64,000 nucleotides of DNA from Lelliottia nimipressuralis (GCF_004115925.1 NZ_SDDX01000015.1:1-64000); one strand, 5' to 3'. Shown: positions 11,533-23,108, counted from the first letter of the stretch. The notes: a model not told the origin generated them from the letters alone. Translations and numbers: made by a program.

Positions 11533-12029
11533 TTGTACCGCTCCAGCAGGTCAGGAATTGCTTCCGGCGTCAGATGGCTGTGAGTGTCCTCATCAATCAT
11601 CATGCTCGGCCCCTTGTCGCAGTTACCCAGGCAGCAGGTTGGCAGCAGCGTGAAACGACCGTCAAAGGTCGTCTGTCCTGGCTTGATATCGAGTTTCTTC
11701 TCGAGTGCAGCCTGGATGCCCTGATAACCGGTGATATGGCAAACGACGCTGTCGCAATAGCGAATAACGTGACGGCCCACCGGCTGGCGGAAGATCTGGC
11801 TGTAGAATGTTGCCACCCCTTCCACGTCGCTTGCCGGGATACCCAGCACGTCGGCGATCGCATAGATCGCGCCATCGGGTACCCAACCACGCTGTTTCTG
11901 GACGATTTTCAGCGCTTCAATGGATGCCGCACGCGGGTCTTCGTAGTGGTGCATCTCGTGCTCAATTGCCGCACGTTCTGCCGCACTCAGCTCAAAAGCC
12001 TCGGTTTGTGGTTGTTGATTCTCGTGCAT
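11529..12029 (-). CDS. nuoE: NADH-quinone oxidoreductase subunit E
   Basis: A thioredoxin-fold ferredoxin subunit with the 2Fe-2S cluster N1a, next to the FMN in NuoF. The cluster ligands are visible as Cys92 and Cys97 ([11 protein letters not shown]) and Cys133 and Cys137 ([11 protein letters not shown]). The 166-residue length and the N-terminal helical domain match E. coli NuoE. The start follows the nuoCD stop by two bases and the end overlaps nuoF, so it is translated as part of the polycistronic message. Confidence 0.98.
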   Translation of the reverse strand: MHENQQPQTEAFELSAAERAAIEHEMHHYEDPRAASIEALKIVQKQRGWVPDGAIYAIADVLGIPASDVEGVATFYSQIFRQPVGRHVIRYCDSVVCHITGYQGIQAALEKKLDIKPGQTTFDGRFTLLPTCCLGNCDKGPSMMIDEDTHSHLTPEAIPDLLERYK

Positions 12030-12031
12030 AA

Positions 12032-13834
12032 TTAGCGGTCCACATCTGACATAACAAAATCGATACTACCCAGATACACAATCAGGTCGGAGACCAGACT
12101 GCCGCGAATGGCGGACGGGATCTGCTGCAGGTGCGCATAGCTCGGCGTACGGATACGCGTACGATAGCTCATGGTGCTGCCGTCACTGGTCAGGTAGTAA
12201 CTGTTAATACCCTTGGTCGCTTCAATCATCTGGAAGGATTCGTTGGCCGGCATGACCGGGCCCCAGGAAACCTGCAGGAAGTGAGTGATCAGGGTTTCGA
12301 TATGTTGCAGCGTGCGCTCTTTCGGTGGCGGCGTTGTCAGCGGGTGATCCGCTTTGAACGGGCCTTCCGGCATGTTGTTGAGGCACTGCTCAAGAATGCG
12401 CAGACTCTGGCGCAGCTCTTCTACTTTCAGCATCACGCGGGTGTAGCAGTCGGATACACCGCCGCCAACCGGGACTTCGAAGTCGAAGTTTTCGTAGCCA
12501 GAGTATGGACGGGCTTTACGCACGTCGAAATCAATACCCGTCGCACGCAGGCCAGCACCGGTGGTGCCCCACTCCAGCGCTTCTTTCGCGCCGTAAGCGG
12601 CCACGCCTTTGGAACGGCCAATCAGGATGGTGTTACGCAGCGCGGCTTTCTCGTAAGAGGCCAGACGCTTCGGCATCCAGTCGAGGAATTCGCGCAGCAG
12701 ACGATCCCATCCGCGCGGCAGATCGTGTGCCACGCCGCCGATACGGAACCAGGCCGGGTGCATACGGAAACCCGTAATTGCTTCAACCAGATCGTAGATT
12801 TTCTGACGGTCGGTAAACGCGAAGAACACCGGCGTCATCGCCCCGACGTCCTGAATGAACGTGGAGATGTAGAGCAGGTGACTGTTGATACGGAACAGTT
12901 CTGACAGCATCACGCGGATAACGTTAACGCGATCCGGTACGGTGATACCCGCCAGTTTCTCAACGGCCAGCACATAAGGCATTTCGTTCACGCAGCCGCC
13001 GAGGTACTCGATACGGTCGGTGTACGGAATGTAGCTGTGCCAGGACTGACGCTCGCCCATCTTCTCAGCACCACGGTGGTGGTAACCGACATCAGGCACG
13101 CAGTCGACAATCTCTTCGCCGTCAAGCTGAAGAATAATACGGAACGCACCGTGCGCAGACGGGTGGTTTGGACCGAGGTTGAGGAACATGAAATCCTCGT
13201 TGTCGGTACCGCGCTTCATGCCCCAGTCTTCCGGCTTGAAAGTCAGCGCTTCCATCTCCAGATCCTGCTTGGCTTTGGTCAGCTCAAACGGATCGAATTC
13301 GGTGGCGCGCGCCGGATAGTCTTTACGCAGCGGGTGGCCGGTCCAGGTCTGCGGCATCATGATGCGCGTCAGGTGCGGGTGGCCATCGAAGGTCATGCCG
13401 AACATTTCCCAGGTTTCACGCTCATACCAGTTGGCGTTAGGGAAAAGTTTGGTGAGCGTCGGCAGATGCATGTCGTTTTCAGACAATGCCACCTTAAGCA
13501 TGATATCCCGGTTGCGGTCTATTGAGATCAGGTGGTAGAAAACGGAAAAATCCGCCGCGGGTAAACCGTGACGGTGGGTGCGAAGACGCTCATCCATGCC
13601 GTGTAAGTCAAACAGCATGACGTAAGGTTTAGGTAATTTCTTTAAGAAATCAACTGCTTCCAGCAATTGCTCACGCTTCACCCAAACAACGGGTACCCCG
13701 GTGCGGGTGGCCTGAACAGTAAAGGCATCCGGCCCAAAACGGTTGCGCAGTTCGCCAATGACCGGGTCATCGAGATGATCCCGGGTTTGCCATGCGGCAT
13801 CTTGCGCGGTTAAGTCGGTCATATTGTTCACCAT
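12032..13834 (-). CDS. nuoC: Fused NADH-quinone oxidoreductase subunit C/D
   Basis: A natural fusion of the 30-kDa (NuoC, about residues 1-190) and 49-kDa (NuoD, about 200-600) subunits, typical of gammaproteobacteria. NuoC shows the motif [21 protein letters not shown]. NuoD shows [12 protein letters not shown], near the quinone-binding pocket, and [14 protein letters not shown]. The last stretch [14 protein letters not shown] is the conserved 49-kDa C-terminus. The protein has 600 residues from MVNNMTDL; an internal ATG at codon 5 would give 596, the length often annotated in E. coli. It is cytoplasmic, at the junction of the two arms. Confidence 0.98.
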   Translation of the reverse strand: MVNNMTDLTAQDAAWQTRDHLDDPVIGELRNRFGPDAFTVQATRTGVPVVWVKREQLLEAVDFLKKLPKPYVMLFDLHGMDERLRTHRHGLPAADFSVFYHLISIDRNRDIMLKVALSENDMHLPTLTKLFPNANWYERETWEMFGMTFDGHPHLTRIMMPQTWTGHPLRKDYPARATEFDPFELTKAKQDLEMEALTFKPEDWGMKRGTDNEDFMFLNLGPNHPSAHGAFRIILQLDGEEIVDCVPDVGYHHRGAEKMGERQSWHSYIPYTDRIEYLGGCVNEMPYVLAVEKLAGITVPDRVNVIRVMLSELFRINSHLLYISTFIQDVGAMTPVFFAFTDRQKIYDLVEAITGFRMHPAWFRIGGVAHDLPRGWDRLLREFLDWMPKRLASYEKAALRNTILIGRSKGVAAYGAKEALEWGTTGAGLRATGIDFDVRKARPYSGYENFDFEVPVGGGVSDCYTRVMLKVEELRQSLRILEQCLNNMPEGPFKADHPLTTPPPKERTLQHIETLITHFLQVSWGPVMPANESFQMIEATKGINSYYLTSDGSTMSYRTRIRTPSYAHLQQIPSAIRGSLVSDLIVYLGSIDFVMSDVDR

Positions 13835-13923
13835 TGCAAATGGTCCGTGGTGACTGTTAAGCCTGGCTTCGCGCTATTTGTATAGTGATATGCGAAGGTT
13901 TGCCCCAGGCCCACAGGCGCAAA

Positions 13924-14598
13924 TTAAATTTCGTCAGGCGTACGCAGATTGGTGACTGCAATACGTTCTCCGCGTTTACGCTCGCGCTCAGACTGCATAT
14001 TGGCGCGGTACACACCCTGGTCGCCCACGACCCAGGAAAGCGGACGGCGTTCTTTACCGATCGACTCCTGCAGCAGCATCAGCGCCTGCATGTAAGCTTC
14101 CGGACGCGGCGGGCAGCCAGGGATGTAAACATCCACCGGGATAAACTTATCGACGCCTTGCACAACGGAATAAATGTCGTACATACCACCCGAGTTTGCA
14201 CAGGCACCCATGGAGATAACCCACTTCGGCTCGAGCATCTGGTCATAAAGACGCTGAATGACTGGCGCCATTTTGGTGAAGCAGGTTCCGGCCACCACCA
14301 TCAGGTCAGCCTGACGAGGGGAAGCACGCAGTACCTCGGCACCAAAACGCGCAACGTCATGCACCGCAGTGAATGACGTCACCATTTCAACGTAGCAGCA
14401 AGAAAGACCAAAGTTATATGGCCAGATGGAGTTCTTACGACCCCAGTTGACCATATCGTGCATGGCATGTTCGAGCTTGCCCATGTACACGCTTTTGTTG
14501 ACTTCTTGCTCCAGGGGGTCGGTTACGATCTCCTGTTTTTGCAGGGGGTAACGGTCATTCTCACCGTTAGGATCTATGCGGGTGAGCGTATAATCCAT
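13924..14598 (-). CDS. nuoB: NADH-quinone oxidoreductase subunit B
   Basis: NuoB carries cluster N2, the terminal iron-sulfur centre that reduces quinone. Its unusual tandem-cysteine ligand set is present: Cys67 and Cys68 (GLSCCYVEM), Cys133 (GACANSGG) and Cys162 (PGCPPRPEA). The protein has 224 residues, slightly longer than the roughly 220 of E. coli, because of its polar C-terminal tail ([20 protein letters not shown]). It lies 15 bases after nuoA and 89 bases before nuoCD. Confidence 0.98.
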   Translation of the reverse strand: MDYTLTRIDPNGENDRYPLQKQEIVTDPLEQEVNKSVYMGKLEHAMHDMVNWGRKNSIWPYNFGLSCCYVEMVTSFTAVHDVARFGAEVLRASPRQADLMVVAGTCFTKMAPVIQRLYDQMLEPKWVISMGACANSGGMYDIYSVVQGVDKFIPVDVYIPGCPPRPEAYMQALMLLQESIGKERRPLSWVVGDQGVYRANMQSERERKRGERIAVTNLRTPDEI

Positions 14599-14613
14599 CT
14601 TATTGCCTCGCTG

Positions 14614-15054
14614 TTACTGCTGACGATTAGAGTTACTGTTTTCCGGATTAACCAGTTCACGGCGTGAACGCACAGGTGTCCAGTCCAGCGCGCCGATGCG
14701 CACCAGGTACACCAGACCGGCCAGTAGCACTAAAATGAAAATTGCGGCTTCGACAAAGCCAGTCCATCCACTTTCGCGGATTGACGTTGACCATGCGAAC
14801 AGGTAGAGCGCTTCAACGTCGAAAATGACGAAGAACATGGCCACCAGATAGAACTTGGCGGACAGGCGTAAGCGAGCAGTACCTACCGAATCGATACCCG
14901 ATTCAAATGGGGTGTTTTTGTGCCTTGCGCGGGCGCGACCGCCCAGGAACCAGCCGCCGATTAACATCAGGCAGCACAGGCCAATGGCAACAATAAGAAA
15001 GATTGCGAATGCCCAGTGATGAGCGACGACTTCTGTGGATGTTGACATACTCAT
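14614..15054 (-). CDS. nuoA: NADH-quinone oxidoreductase subunit A
   Basis: The first gene of the nuo operon encodes the ND3-type membrane subunit next to the quinone channel. It has 146 residues and three predicted membrane helices, with the conserved loop YESGI-type sequence [20 protein letters not shown] (about residues 49-68) and the acidic helix [14 protein letters not shown]. The start MSMSTSTEV has MSTSTEV two codons further in as an alternative; both agree with family lengths of 146-147. Its upstream region, about 550 bases without genes, holds the operon promoters. Confidence 0.98.
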   Translation of the reverse strand: MSMSTSTEVVAHHWAFAIFLIVAIGLCCLMLIGGWFLGGRARARHKNTPFESGIDSVGTARLRLSAKFYLVAMFFVIFDVEALYLFAWSTSIRESGWTGFVEAAIFILVLLAGLVYLVRIGALDWTPVRSRRELVNPENSNSNRQQ

Positions 15055-15601
15055 TGCTTACTCATCAAAAGTGATATCTACAGCTCTGCTCTTGCTGGCA
15101 GATGGACATCACATCGATTCATGGGGAGGAACAAATAACCTTACACCGACTGTCAGAAATGAGACATAGACAGCAAAATGATGTGGTTTTTTACTCCTTT
15201 CTATAACCTTTTGTCAACTTTAACAAAGGTTTCTTCACATTAAATCACATGGATCGATTCTCATTAACATTTCATGCCCTTTAACCCTGGTGGGTCGATG
15301 ACTTTACGTCAACTGCATGCTGTTGAATCGTGTCCGTTTTGAAGTAAAAGAAATATTACCCTCCTATTTTGACAGGATTTGCTGCTGATTCCTCCCCCCA
15401 AATGGGAGTATTTTCTTGATCTGAGACACGCTTTTGTTAATCCAATCAAAAAAACGGCAACATTTTTGCTGGTTTTTTAACATCAGTGCCGCAGAGAAGA
15501 TAACAAAACGCATAACGTTCAAAAATCGAGCATAACCATACATCGCGATGATAATTAAGACTTATTTACAATAACCTCAAAGAGTATGGCGCTATTGTTG
15601 T
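15055..15601. promoter_or_regulatory. nuo operon upstream region
   Basis: About 550 bases upstream of nuoA without a credible gene. In E. coli the corresponding region contains the nuo promoters and sites for ArcA, NarL, Fis and IHF; that is established for E. coli and only inferred here. The sequence is AT-rich with many A/T tracts, for example around 15440-15490. I could not assign a single best -35/-10 pair with confidence. Confidence 0.5.
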
Positions 15602-15650
15602 CAAAAAAAAACCACTCCGCGGAAATACCGCACGAGTGGTTCTTTTTTAC
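15602..15650 (-). terminator. lrhA intrinsic terminator
   Basis: Downstream of lrhA on the minus strand, ACCACTC (15611-15617) pairs with GAGTGGT (15634-15640), and GCGG (15619-15622) pairs with CCGC (15628-15631) inside. A run of eight A on the plus strand (15603-15610) gives a U-tract on the minus-strand transcript. It lies 36 bases after the lrhA stop codon and separates lrhA from the nuo promoters. Confidence 0.85.
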
Positions 15651-15685
15651 ACTTACAAATTGTTACGACAATTATCGGATCGGGA

Positions 15686-16624
15686 TCACTCAAAATCCCC
15701 TTCAACCACCAGGGAATCGCCCCCCCCTTCGGGAGTAACATTCTCGAATTGCCATGGGTTGTGGTAGTTCACCATCGCTTCAAACACGATTTTTGCCAGC
15801 TCGTTGTTGCTGGATGAGTTATGGCAAAGCAGATATTCCGTGTCCGGCAGCGCAGGTAAACCATTAGATTTACCTAAGACGCGTAAATCCGGGCTCATCA
15901 TCTCAACAGGGCGAGCGGTCACACCAAGGCCGGCTTTAACGGCGGCACGCACTGCAGGTAATGTGGAAGCCACGTACGCTAAACGCCACGGAATATTCGC
16001 TTCATTCAGAGCCGACAACACCATATCGCGGAACGGACTAGGATCGTCCAGCAATACCAGCGGAATAGGCTCGCCTTTTTGCAGCACATATTCTGCCGCG
16101 CAATACCAGTGCGTTGGAGACGTTCGCAATGTCAGACAATCAAATTGTCCAGGACAATGCGTGGTAACAACCAGATCAACTTCATGGTCTTTAAGCATAT
16201 CAATCATGAAGGCATTTCGTTTTACACTGACATCCAGCGCAAGCTTCGGATAAACCGAACTGATCCGATTAAGTAAAAACGGCAATATCGTATCAGCAGA
16301 TTCATCAGAAGCGCCTAACGTTAAAACGCCCTGAAGATTGCTAAACATTAATGACATACATGCTTCATCATTGAAGCGTAAAATCTTCCTGGCGTAACCC
16401 AGTAACTGGATCCCGTGCTCAGTTAACAGTTTATTACGACCGTGGCGTGCAAAGAGTTCTTTGCCCACCAGTTGCTCCAGTCGCTGCATCTGTTGGCTGA
16501 CCGCCGATTGCGTACGGCAGACAGCGGCAGCAGCGGCTGCAAAGGTGTTGAGATCAGCGACCGCAACAAACGTTCTCAGCAGATCGAGATCGAGATTTAG
16601 TATCGGACGATTTGCATTTATCAT
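15686..16624 (-). CDS. lrhA: LysR-family transcriptional regulator LrhA
   Basis: A 312-residue LysR-type regulator matching E. coli LrhA in length and sequence. LrhA represses flhDC (motility) and influences RpoS and fimbriae in E. coli. The helix-turn-helix covers about residues 12-70 ([18 protein letters not shown]... [19 protein letters not shown]), and the rest is the effector-binding domain. It is separated from nuo by a strong terminator and from the divergent alaA by 883 bases. Its C-terminal tail ([17 protein letters not shown]) is acidic and more variable. The start [17 protein letters not shown] fits the family. A long leader and upstream site are described separately. Confidence 0.97.
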   Translation of the reverse strand: MINANRPILNLDLDLLRTFVAVADLNTFAAAAAAVCRTQSAVSQQMQRLEQLVGKELFARHGRNKLLTEHGIQLLGYARKILRFNDEACMSLMFSNLQGVLTLGASDESADTILPFLLNRISSVYPKLALDVSVKRNAFMIDMLKDHEVDLVVTTHCPGQFDCLTLRTSPTHWYCAAEYVLQKGEPIPLVLLDDPSPFRDMVLSALNEANIPWRLAYVASTLPAVRAAVKAGLGVTARPVEMMSPDLRVLGKSNGLPALPDTEYLLCHNSSSNNELAKIVFEAMVNYHNPWQFENVTPEGGGDSLVVEGDFE

Positions 16625-17507
16625 ATCTATTCACTTACAAGTTGCTCGTGCGGAGCTGCCGACCGGCAGACTACCTGACAGATAGTTATTGGCTGGTGTA
16701 TAGCAGAAGTCAGAAACAACGTTCCATGACGATATTTTTATTCTCTTAAATGTTCAGGATATTTTTAGATTTTGCTGATTTCAGTAAATTCCATTAAAGA
16801 ACTTACTCATCATCACTCTTTTACTCGCAACACGGGCACAGCAGTAAAGGTGTTGCCTATCCAGTATAGTAGAGATAATTCTAACAATAACAATCAACTA
16901 ATTCAGAAAAATCGAGGCAAAATACACAGTAATGTAAACATTCCTCTCTTTTCCTGAGACAACATCTTAACCCAAATCCACTTTATTTATAAGTATTATT
17001 ACACCATTACTGATTAATCCATGTTGATTAACGGCTAAACTAATTTTATTAAAATTAACGAAAGTTAAGATTTAGGCATCATTAATAAATAAACATTAAT
17101 GTAGATTAGGTTTATCCATTAATATTGCTTAACAATATTTTCACACGCGTAACCTCTGGCAGAATCCATCATTCACCAAAGATATTAAGAAGCATTCCGG
17201 TTTTACGAAAGGTCACCAGGAGAAATCATTGCGATCTCATCGTTTCTCTGTCGCACAGCGGTTTTTGGCAGGGTAAAATACATTAAAAACCACCTGGTGC
17301 GAGATAATAGACTGCACACGCCTCTCAACGCAACGCTTTACACGACCAAATCCCCCTTCTGACAGCTAAAAAGATTACCTCTTATTTTCACATCCCGGCA
17401 AAATCTTCTTCTGTACACCCTTCAAAACGCAGCGCGGTGGGAGTACATTGTTCCGTGCTGACTTCCACGGCAGGGAGTGGCAATAACAGCTAAAAGGTCA
17501 ACGATTC
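16625..17507. other. Long AT-rich gap between lrhA and alaA
   Basis: 883 bases between divergent genes. The lrhA-proximal part holds a small palindrome, CTGCCG/CGGCAG around 16658-16671, and a promoter candidate near 16863. The centre, about 16980-17130, is markedly A/T-rich with repeated TTAAT/ATTAA words, and the right end leads into the alaA ribosome-binding site (AAAAGG, nine bases before the ATG). Only very short open frames without ribosome-binding sites are present, so I see no gene. Binding of H-NS or Lrp to the AT-rich core would fit but is inference. Confidence 0.6.
16863..16884 (-). promoter_or_regulatory. Candidate lrhA promoter with RcsB-like box
   Basis: On the minus strand a TATACT hexamer at 16863-16868 is a good -10 match, and the word TTAGAATTATCT at 16873-16884 resembles an RcsB box just upstream of it. 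This would give a leader of about 230 bases before lrhA. RcsB control of lrhA is established in E. coli. The exact site here is inference from motif resemblance, with several mismatches to the consensus. Confidence 0.35.
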
Positions 17508-18722
17508 ATGTCCCCTATCGAAAAATCCAGCAAATTAGATAACGTCTGTTACGACATCCGCGGTCCGGTTCTTAAAGAGGCTAAGCGCCTTGAAGAGGAA
17601 GGCAACAAAGTCCTGAAACTCAACATAGGTAACCCCGCGCCCTTTGGCTTTGACGCGCCGGATGAAATCCTCGTTGATGTGATCCGTAACCTGCCGACGG
17701 CGCAAGGCTACTGTGATTCTAAAGGACTCTACTCCGCCCGTAAGGCCATCATGCAGCACTATCAGGCCCGTGGGATGCGCGATGTCACCGTTGAAGATAT
17801 CTATATTGGTAACGGCGTTTCTGAACTGATCGTCCAGGCGATGCAGGCTTTGCTTAACAGCGGCGATGAAATGCTGGTGCCTGCGCCGGACTATCCGCTG
17901 TGGACAGCGGCCGTTTCCCTTTCCAGCGGCAAAGCGGTGCACTATTTGTGCGATGAATCGTCCGACTGGTTCCCGGATCTCGACGATATCCGCGCCAAAA
18001 TCACCCCGCGCACGCGCGGTATTGTGATTATCAACCCGAACAACCCAACGGGTGCCGTCTATTCCAAAGAGCTGTTGATGGAGATCGTTGAGATCGCCCG
18101 TCAGCACAACCTGATTATCTTTGCCGATGAGATTTACGACAAGATTCTGTACGATGCGGCGCAACACCACTCTATTGCTACGCTGGCTCCGGATCTGCTG
18201 ACCGTCACTTTTAACGGCCTGTCGAAAACCTACCGCGTTGCCGGTTTCCGTCAGGGCTGGATGGTTCTGAACGGCCCGAAAAAACACGCCAAAGGCTATA
18301 TCGAAGGGCTGGAAATGCTCGCCTCGATGCGCCTGTGTGCTAACGTTCCGGCGCAACACGCCATTCAGACCGCGCTCGGCGGTTATCAGAGCATCAGCGA
18401 ATTTATCGTACCCGGCGGGCGTCTGTATGAGCAGCGTAACCGGGCGTGGGAGTTGATTAACGATATTCCTGGCGTCTCCTGCGTGAAGCCGAACGGCGCG
18501 CTGTATATGTTCCCGAAAATCGATATTAAACGTTTCAATATTCACGACGACCAGAAAATGGTGCTCGACTTCCTGTTGCAGGAAAAAGTGCTGCTGGTGC
18601 AGGGAACCGCGTTTAACTGGCCGTGGCCGGACCACGTCCGTATCGTCACCCTGCCGCGCGAAGACGACCTCGAAATGGCGATCAGCCGGTTCGGACGCTT
18701 CCTCTCCGGTTATCATCAGTAA
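17508..18722 (+). CDS. alaA: Alanine transaminase AlaA
   Basis: A class I/II PLP-dependent aminotransferase that makes alanine from pyruvate and glutamate, one of the main alanine-forming enzymes in E. coli (formerly YfbQ). The PLP lysine is Lys240 in [15 protein letters not shown]. The NPNNPTG motif at 176-182 and DEIYD at 207-211 (the aspartate that contacts the PLP nitrogen) are intact. It has 404 residues, one fewer than the E. coli protein. The start ATG is preceded by AAAAGG at nine bases. It is followed by yfbR after a gap with a strong hairpin. Confidence 0.97.
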   Translation: MSPIEKSSKLDNVCYDIRGPVLKEAKRLEEEGNKVLKLNIGNPAPFGFDAPDEILVDVIRNLPTAQGYCDSKGLYSARKAIMQHYQARGMRDVTVEDIYIGNGVSELIVQAMQALLNSGDEMLVPAPDYPLWTAAVSLSSGKAVHYLCDESSDWFPDLDDIRAKITPRTRGIVIINPNNPTGAVYSKELLMEIVEIARQHNLIIFADEIYDKILYDAAQHHSIATLAPDLLTVTFNGLSKTYRVAGFRQGWMVLNGPKKHAKGYIEGLEMLASMRLCANVPAQHAIQTALGGYQSISEFIVPGGRLYEQRNRAWELINDIPGVSCVKPNGALYMFPKIDIKRFNIHDDQKMVLDFLLQEKVLLVQGTAFNWPWPDHVRIVTLPREDDLEMAISRFGRFLSGYHQ

Positions 18723-18728
18723 ACCTCC

Positions 18729-18753
18729 ATCAGGCTGCCACGGGCAGCCTGAT
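18729..18753 (+). terminator. Hairpin after alaA
   Basis: ATCAGGCTGCC (18729-18739) and GGCAGCCTGAT (18743-18753) form a perfect 11-base stem with a three-base loop, seven bases after the alaA stop. Only a short T-run (ATTTGC) follows, so it may be a weak terminator or a 3'-end stabiliser that allows some read-through into yfbR. Confidence 0.6.
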
Positions 18754-18816
18754 TTGCATCTTGCCTCCCCTCGCCGCACAATGAAATCTGTCGCAGTGCA
18801 AGACCAAAGGTTATCT

Positions 18817-19416
18817 ATGAGTCAGAGTCATTTTTTTGCCCATCTCTCCCGCCTGAAGTTAATCAACCGCTGGCCGCTGATGCGCAACGTGCGCACAGAG
18901 AACGTGTCTGAACACAGTTTGCAGGTCGCCATGGTCGCGCACGCGCTGGCCGCTATCAAAAACCGTAAATTCAACGGGCAGGTGAATCCTGAGCGTATCG
19001 CGCTGCTGGCGATGTATCACGACGCCTCCGAAGTCCTGACCGGGGATTTACCGACACCGGTTAAATATTTCAACTCGCAGATTGCGCAGGAATATAAGGC
19101 CATCGAGAAGATCGCCCAGCAGAAACTGGTGGATATGGTGCCTGAAGAGCTGCGGGATATTTTTGCGCCGCTTATCGACGAACACCAGTGCACGGAAGAG
19201 GAAAGATTGCTGGTGAAACAGGCGGATGCCCTGTGCGCCTATCTCAAATGTCTGGAAGAACTCTCCGCCGGTAATAATGAGTTTTTACTGGCGAAAACGC
19301 GGCTGGAAAAAACCCTCGAATCGCGTCGCAGCGAAGAGATGGATTATTTCATGGAGGTGTTCGTGCCGAGCTTCCATCTGTCGCTGGATGAAATCAGTCA
19401 GGATTCACCGCTGTAA
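18817..19416 (+). CDS. yfbR: 5'-deoxynucleotidase YfbR
   Basis: An HD-domain phosphohydrolase that, in E. coli, dephosphorylates deoxyribonucleoside 5'-monophosphates. The metal-binding residues are visible in [14 protein letters not shown] (first His) and the [14 protein letters not shown] segment (the His-Asp pair); a later aspartate lies in [15 protein letters not shown]. The start [13 protein letters not shown] gives 199 residues, the E. coli length, with AAAGG six bases upstream; in-frame ATGs further upstream lack conservation. It is cytoplasmic. It converges on yfbS. Confidence 0.96.
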   Translation: MSQSHFFAHLSRLKLINRWPLMRNVRTENVSEHSLQVAMVAHALAAIKNRKFNGQVNPERIALLAMYHDASEVLTGDLPTPVKYFNSQIAQEYKAIEKIAQQKLVDMVPEELRDIFAPLIDEHQCTEEERLLVKQADALCAYLKCLEELSAGNNEFLLAKTRLEKTLESRRSEEMDYFMEVFVPSFHLSLDEISQDSPL

Positions 19417-19451
19417 GCCTTTGCCAGGGGTACAGCTGATACACAAATGCA

Positions 19452-19479
19452 GCCGGGTCAGGCGAAGCCGCCGCCCGGC
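19452..19479. repeat. REP-like palindrome between yfbR and yfbS
   Basis: GCCGGG (19452-19457) and CCCGGC (19474-19479) flank a GC-rich centre between two convergent genes. It resembles the other REP-type units in this window and may serve as a shared 3'-end structure for both genes. Confidence 0.55.
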
Positions 19480-19488
19480 GCAAACAGG

Positions 19489-21321
19489 TCAGAACGGGAA
19501 CAGCACCGGAATCAACACCACGCACACCAGCATTACCAGGATAGTGAACGGCACGCCGAGCTTCACGAAATCGCTGAATTTATAGTTTCCCGGCCCCAGC
19601 ACTAGGGTATTCACCGGTGACGAAACGGGCGTCATAAACGCCGCCGACGCGGCCATTGCGACCATCATCGCAAACGGATACGGCGACACCCCCATCGATT
19701 TAGCCATCGCCAGCGCAATCGGCGCCATCAGCACCGCCGTCGCGGTATTGGAGATAAACAGCCCAATGGTCGCGCACATGACGAACAGGCAAATCAGCAT
19801 CATGTACGGGCCGTATCCCCCGCCGACGTCCATCAGCCCTTTCACTACCAGATCGACGCCACCCGTTTTTTGCAGCGCCAGCGCAAACGGCATCATCCCG
19901 ACGATCAGAATAATGCTCGGCCAGTGAATGGCTTTATAGGCACTTTCCGCATCGATGCAGCGGAATTTCCCCATCAGCAGACAGGCAATAATGGCCGCGA
20001 TCGGATTCGGAATTTCGTCCGTGAGCATCAATGCGACCATCAGCACCAGACAGAAAATGGCATGCGGTGCCTGGCTGTGGGCCGGTGACGCGTCGCTCTC
20101 TTCGATGGGCATATTGAGCACCACAAAATCACGCCCTTTTTGCCCAAGCTGGCTGATCAGTTTCCAGTTGCCGACCACCAGGAAGATATCGCCCAGCTGC
20201 AGCGGCTCATCCACTACCGCCCCTTCCATCGCCACCCCGTCGCGTTTCAGGCCAACCACATTCAGCCCGTAGCGGGTTCGAAACCCGATCTCACGGACAG
20301 TTTTACCCAGCAATTCCGATTCGGGGATAAGAGAGACTTCCGCCATCCCCACGTCCAGCGCCTGGTCGGAGAAATACTCACCGCGAAGCACCATTGGCTC
20401 CAGCAGTTGCTCGGTGCAGAACTCGCGTAAATCGACATCTGCCGTCGACATATCAATCAGCAGAACGTCGCGGGCGCGAAACTCAGACACCCCGTTCACA
20501 TTTACAATCACGCGACGGAACCGGCGCCAGCGCTCGACCCCGATGATATTCGCACCGTAGCGCTCGCGCAGCTTGAGATCGTCAAGACGCTGACCAATCA
20601 GCGGCGAACCGGGGCGAATCGCCAGACGACGCGCCCGACCGGTAAGACGATACTCTTTGATCAGATCGCGAAAGGTACGTCTGCGCCAGCCATCGCGATG
20701 TTTATGCTGGTTATCGCCCTTGAGGGCAAAACGGGTCAGGAGCATATAAATCACCCCGAGCACCAGCACCACCAGGCCAATCGGCGTCACGCTGAAGAAA
20801 CTGAACCCGGCATAGCCTTCGCGCAGCAGTTCACTGTTAACCACCAGGTTCGGCGGCGTGGCGACCAGAGTCATCATGCCGCTAATCAGCCCGGCAAAAC
20901 TCAGCGGCATCATCAGTCGCGACGGTGAGGTCTGCATGCGCATGGAGACGCTTAACACCACCGGAATAAAGATTGCAACAACGCCGGTGGAGCTCATAAA
21001 GGCGCCCAGTCCGGCGACAGTCAGCATCAGGTAGATGAGCATTTTGGTTTCGCTGCTGCCCGCCACTTTCACCAGCCAGGCCCCCATCACCGTGGCGACG
21101 CCGGTGCGCACCAGTCCGTCACCGATGATAAACAGCGCGGCAATCAAAATAACGTTGGGATCGCTAAAACCTGAGAAGGCTTCCGGGAGCGTTAAGGTGC
21201 CGCTCAGAACAAACGCGACGATAACCAGTAAAGCGACGGCGTCCATGCGCACTTTGCCGGTTGCAAAGAGAATGATGGCGATAGCAAGCAGGCTGAGCAC
21301 CCAAATCAGTTCACCGTTCAC
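19489..21321 (-). CDS. yfbS: SLC13-type transporter with TrkA-C domains YfbS
   Basis: A 610-residue inner-membrane protein of the divalent anion:sodium symporter type, the same length as E. coli YfbS. Membrane segments fill about residues 1-195 and 400-610. The central soluble part (about 205-385) holds two TrkA-C (RCK_C) repeats, visible around [26 protein letters not shown] and [27 protein letters not shown]. The C-terminal helix segment [29 protein letters not shown] is typical of the family. Its substrate is not established. It lies upstream of the convergent yfbR and downstream of yfbT. Confidence 0.93.
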   Translation of the reverse strand: MNGELIWVLSLLAIAIILFATGKVRMDAVALLVIVAFVLSGTLTLPEAFSGFSDPNVILIAALFIIGDGLVRTGVATVMGAWLVKVAGSSETKMLIYLMLTVAGLGAFMSSTGVVAIFIPVVLSVSMRMQTSPSRLMMPLSFAGLISGMMTLVATPPNLVVNSELLREGYAGFSFFSVTPIGLVVLVLGVIYMLLTRFALKGDNQHKHRDGWRRRTFRDLIKEYRLTGRARRLAIRPGSPLIGQRLDDLKLRERYGANIIGVERWRRFRRVIVNVNGVSEFRARDVLLIDMSTADVDLREFCTEQLLEPMVLRGEYFSDQALDVGMAEVSLIPESELLGKTVREIGFRTRYGLNVVGLKRDGVAMEGAVVDEPLQLGDIFLVVGNWKLISQLGQKGRDFVVLNMPIEESDASPAHSQAPHAIFCLVLMVALMLTDEIPNPIAAIIACLLMGKFRCIDAESAYKAIHWPSIILIVGMMPFALALQKTGGVDLVVKGLMDVGGGYGPYMMLICLFVMCATIGLFISNTATAVLMAPIALAMAKSMGVSPYPFAMMVAMAASAAFMTPVSSPVNTLVLGPGNYKFSDFVKLGVPFTILVMLVCVVLIPVLFPF

Positions 21322-21360
21322 AACATGTCCTTGTCAGGGAAAGGGAGTGGAATTTTGCCA

Positions 21361-21386
21361 TAAAAAGGCCCCAACAATGTGGGGCC
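21361..21386 (-). terminator. yfbT terminator
   Basis: GGCCCCA (21367-21373) pairs with TGGGGCC (21380-21386) around a six-base loop, with AAAAA at 21362-21366 giving a U-run on the minus-strand transcript. It lies just after the yfbT stop and before yfbS. Confidence 0.8.
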
Positions 21387-21397
21387 AAATCATGGGA

Positions 21398-22057
21398 TTA
21401 CATTTTTAAGGAGACGGTAACATTTCCGTCTGCGCCCTTGTGAACGGACAGCGCGGCAAGCGACGTGAGCACAAAGTCGACCTCGTCGAGCCGGGGCGAA
21501 CCGGCGGGCACATTCACGGCAACCACATGGCTACCGGCGTTCAGCCCGGCCAGCACACCGGCGGCGGCATCCTCTACCACGACGCACTCGGCCGGATGGA
21601 TGCCCAGCAATTCCGCGCCTAATAAGAAGGCGTCCGGTTCCGGCTTCCCGCGCTTCACGCGTTCGGCGGTGACGAACACTTCAGGCGTCGGCAGACCAGC
21701 AGCCTTATGGCGGGCGTGGGCGACGGGAATCGAACCTGAGGTCACGATAGCCCAGGGGATCTGCGCTTCTTCAAGATGATTGAGCAGCTCAAGCGCGCCC
21801 GGCAAGGCGACAATCCCTTCAACATCTGTTGCTTCGATCTGCTCCAGATACTTGAACTCCGCCTGAATCTCTTCTTCGGTTCGTCCTGGCAAGAAGTGAC
21901 GTAAAGAGGTAATGGCCTGTTTGCCATGGATGAAATTCAATACGTCCTGATGGTCAATGCCATGCCTGTCGGCCCAATGGCACCACGAGCGCTCGACTAC
22001 CGGCAGCGAATCCACCAGCGTACCGTCCAGATCAAACAGAAAACCTTTACACTGCAC
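21398..22057 (-). CDS. yfbT: HAD-family sugar phosphatase YfbT (HxpA)
   Basis: A haloacid-dehalogenase phosphatase acting on sugar phosphates in E. coli. The catalytic motif is FLFDLDGTLVDS at the N-terminus. Motif II is VTSGS, motif III includes the lysine in RVKRGKPEPDAFLLG, and motif IV is VVVEDAAAGVLAG. I chose a GTG start (GTG CAG TGT AAA GGT) because GAGGGGG lies five bases upstream and the N-terminus then matches E. coli MRCKGFLF. The alternative ATG at 22075 would add six residues and overlap yfbU. The length from GTG is 219 residues. Confidence 0.93.
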   Translation of the reverse strand: MQCKGFLFDLDGTLVDSLPVVERSWCHWADRHGIDHQDVLNFIHGKQAITSLRHFLPGRTEEEIQAEFKYLEQIEATDVEGIVALPGALELLNHLEEAQIPWAIVTSGSIPVAHARHKAAGLPTPEVFVTAERVKRGKPEPDAFLLGAELLGIHPAECVVVEDAAAGVLAGLNAGSHVVAVNVPAGSPRLDEVDFVLTSLAALSVHKGADGNVTVSLKM

Positions 22058-22067
22058 ACTTACCCCC

Positions 22068-22652
<585 letters not shown>

Positions 22653-23108
22653 TCACAAGTCATCAAGGAATGTTTTATCAAGTTGCTTGAAAGCCCGCTT
22701 GAGCGTATCCGCCAGCGCCTGATAATCCGGTTTGCCTTCAACCGGGGCCAGCGCCTGACCTGCTTCCTGAAGTTTCCCGCGCACTTCATAAAACCAGTGT
22801 AAAATAGTAGGTGGCAGCGGCGTGACAGAACGTTTACCCAACCACCACAATCCCTGCATCGGGAGACTGAGCGCAAACAGCGCGGTTGCCACTGCCGGGC
22901 CAAGCTGACCACCCAGCGCGATTTGCCAGCACAAGGTAAAGACGGCAATCGGCGGCATAAAACGGATCGCATAGCGGGTGATGCGGATAACGCGGTTATC
23001 TACAAACACCGGCGCAAGGCGCTTCTCCAGGGGCCACGTCTTTGCGTAATGCTGGCCCCGACGAAACAGACTCAAGAAGCTCACGGAGGGGTTCTCAGGT
23101 GTCGACAT
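22653..23108 (-). CDS. yfbV: Terminus macrodomain insulation protein YfbV
   Basis: A 151-residue inner-membrane protein, the same length as E. coli YfbV, which is implicated in insulating the Ter macrodomain and related chromosome organisation. Two membrane segments lie in about residues 45-85 ([22 protein letters not shown] and [21 protein letters not shown]), followed by a cytoplasmic helical tail. It is divergent from ackA, sharing the 337-base upstream region. Confidence 0.94.
   Translation of the reverse strand: MSTPENPSVSFLSLFRRGQHYAKTWPLEKRLAPVFVDNRVIRITRYAIRFMPPIAVFTLCWQIALGGQLGPAVATALFALSLPMQGLWWLGKRSVTPLPPTILHWFYEVRGKLQEAGQALAPVEGKPDYQALADTLKRAFKQLDKTFLDDL

Noticed and set aside
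15420-15470. FNR-like words upstream of nuo
   Set aside because: The best words have the wrong spacing or only one half-site, so no site is claimed.
16772-16957. 61-codon frame in the lrhA-alaA gap
   Set aside because: Non-ATG start, no ribosome-binding site and low-complexity Asn/Ile composition typical of AT-rich DNA.
17535-18779. Minus-strand frame opposite alaA
   Set aside because: Shadow of alaA; no independent features.
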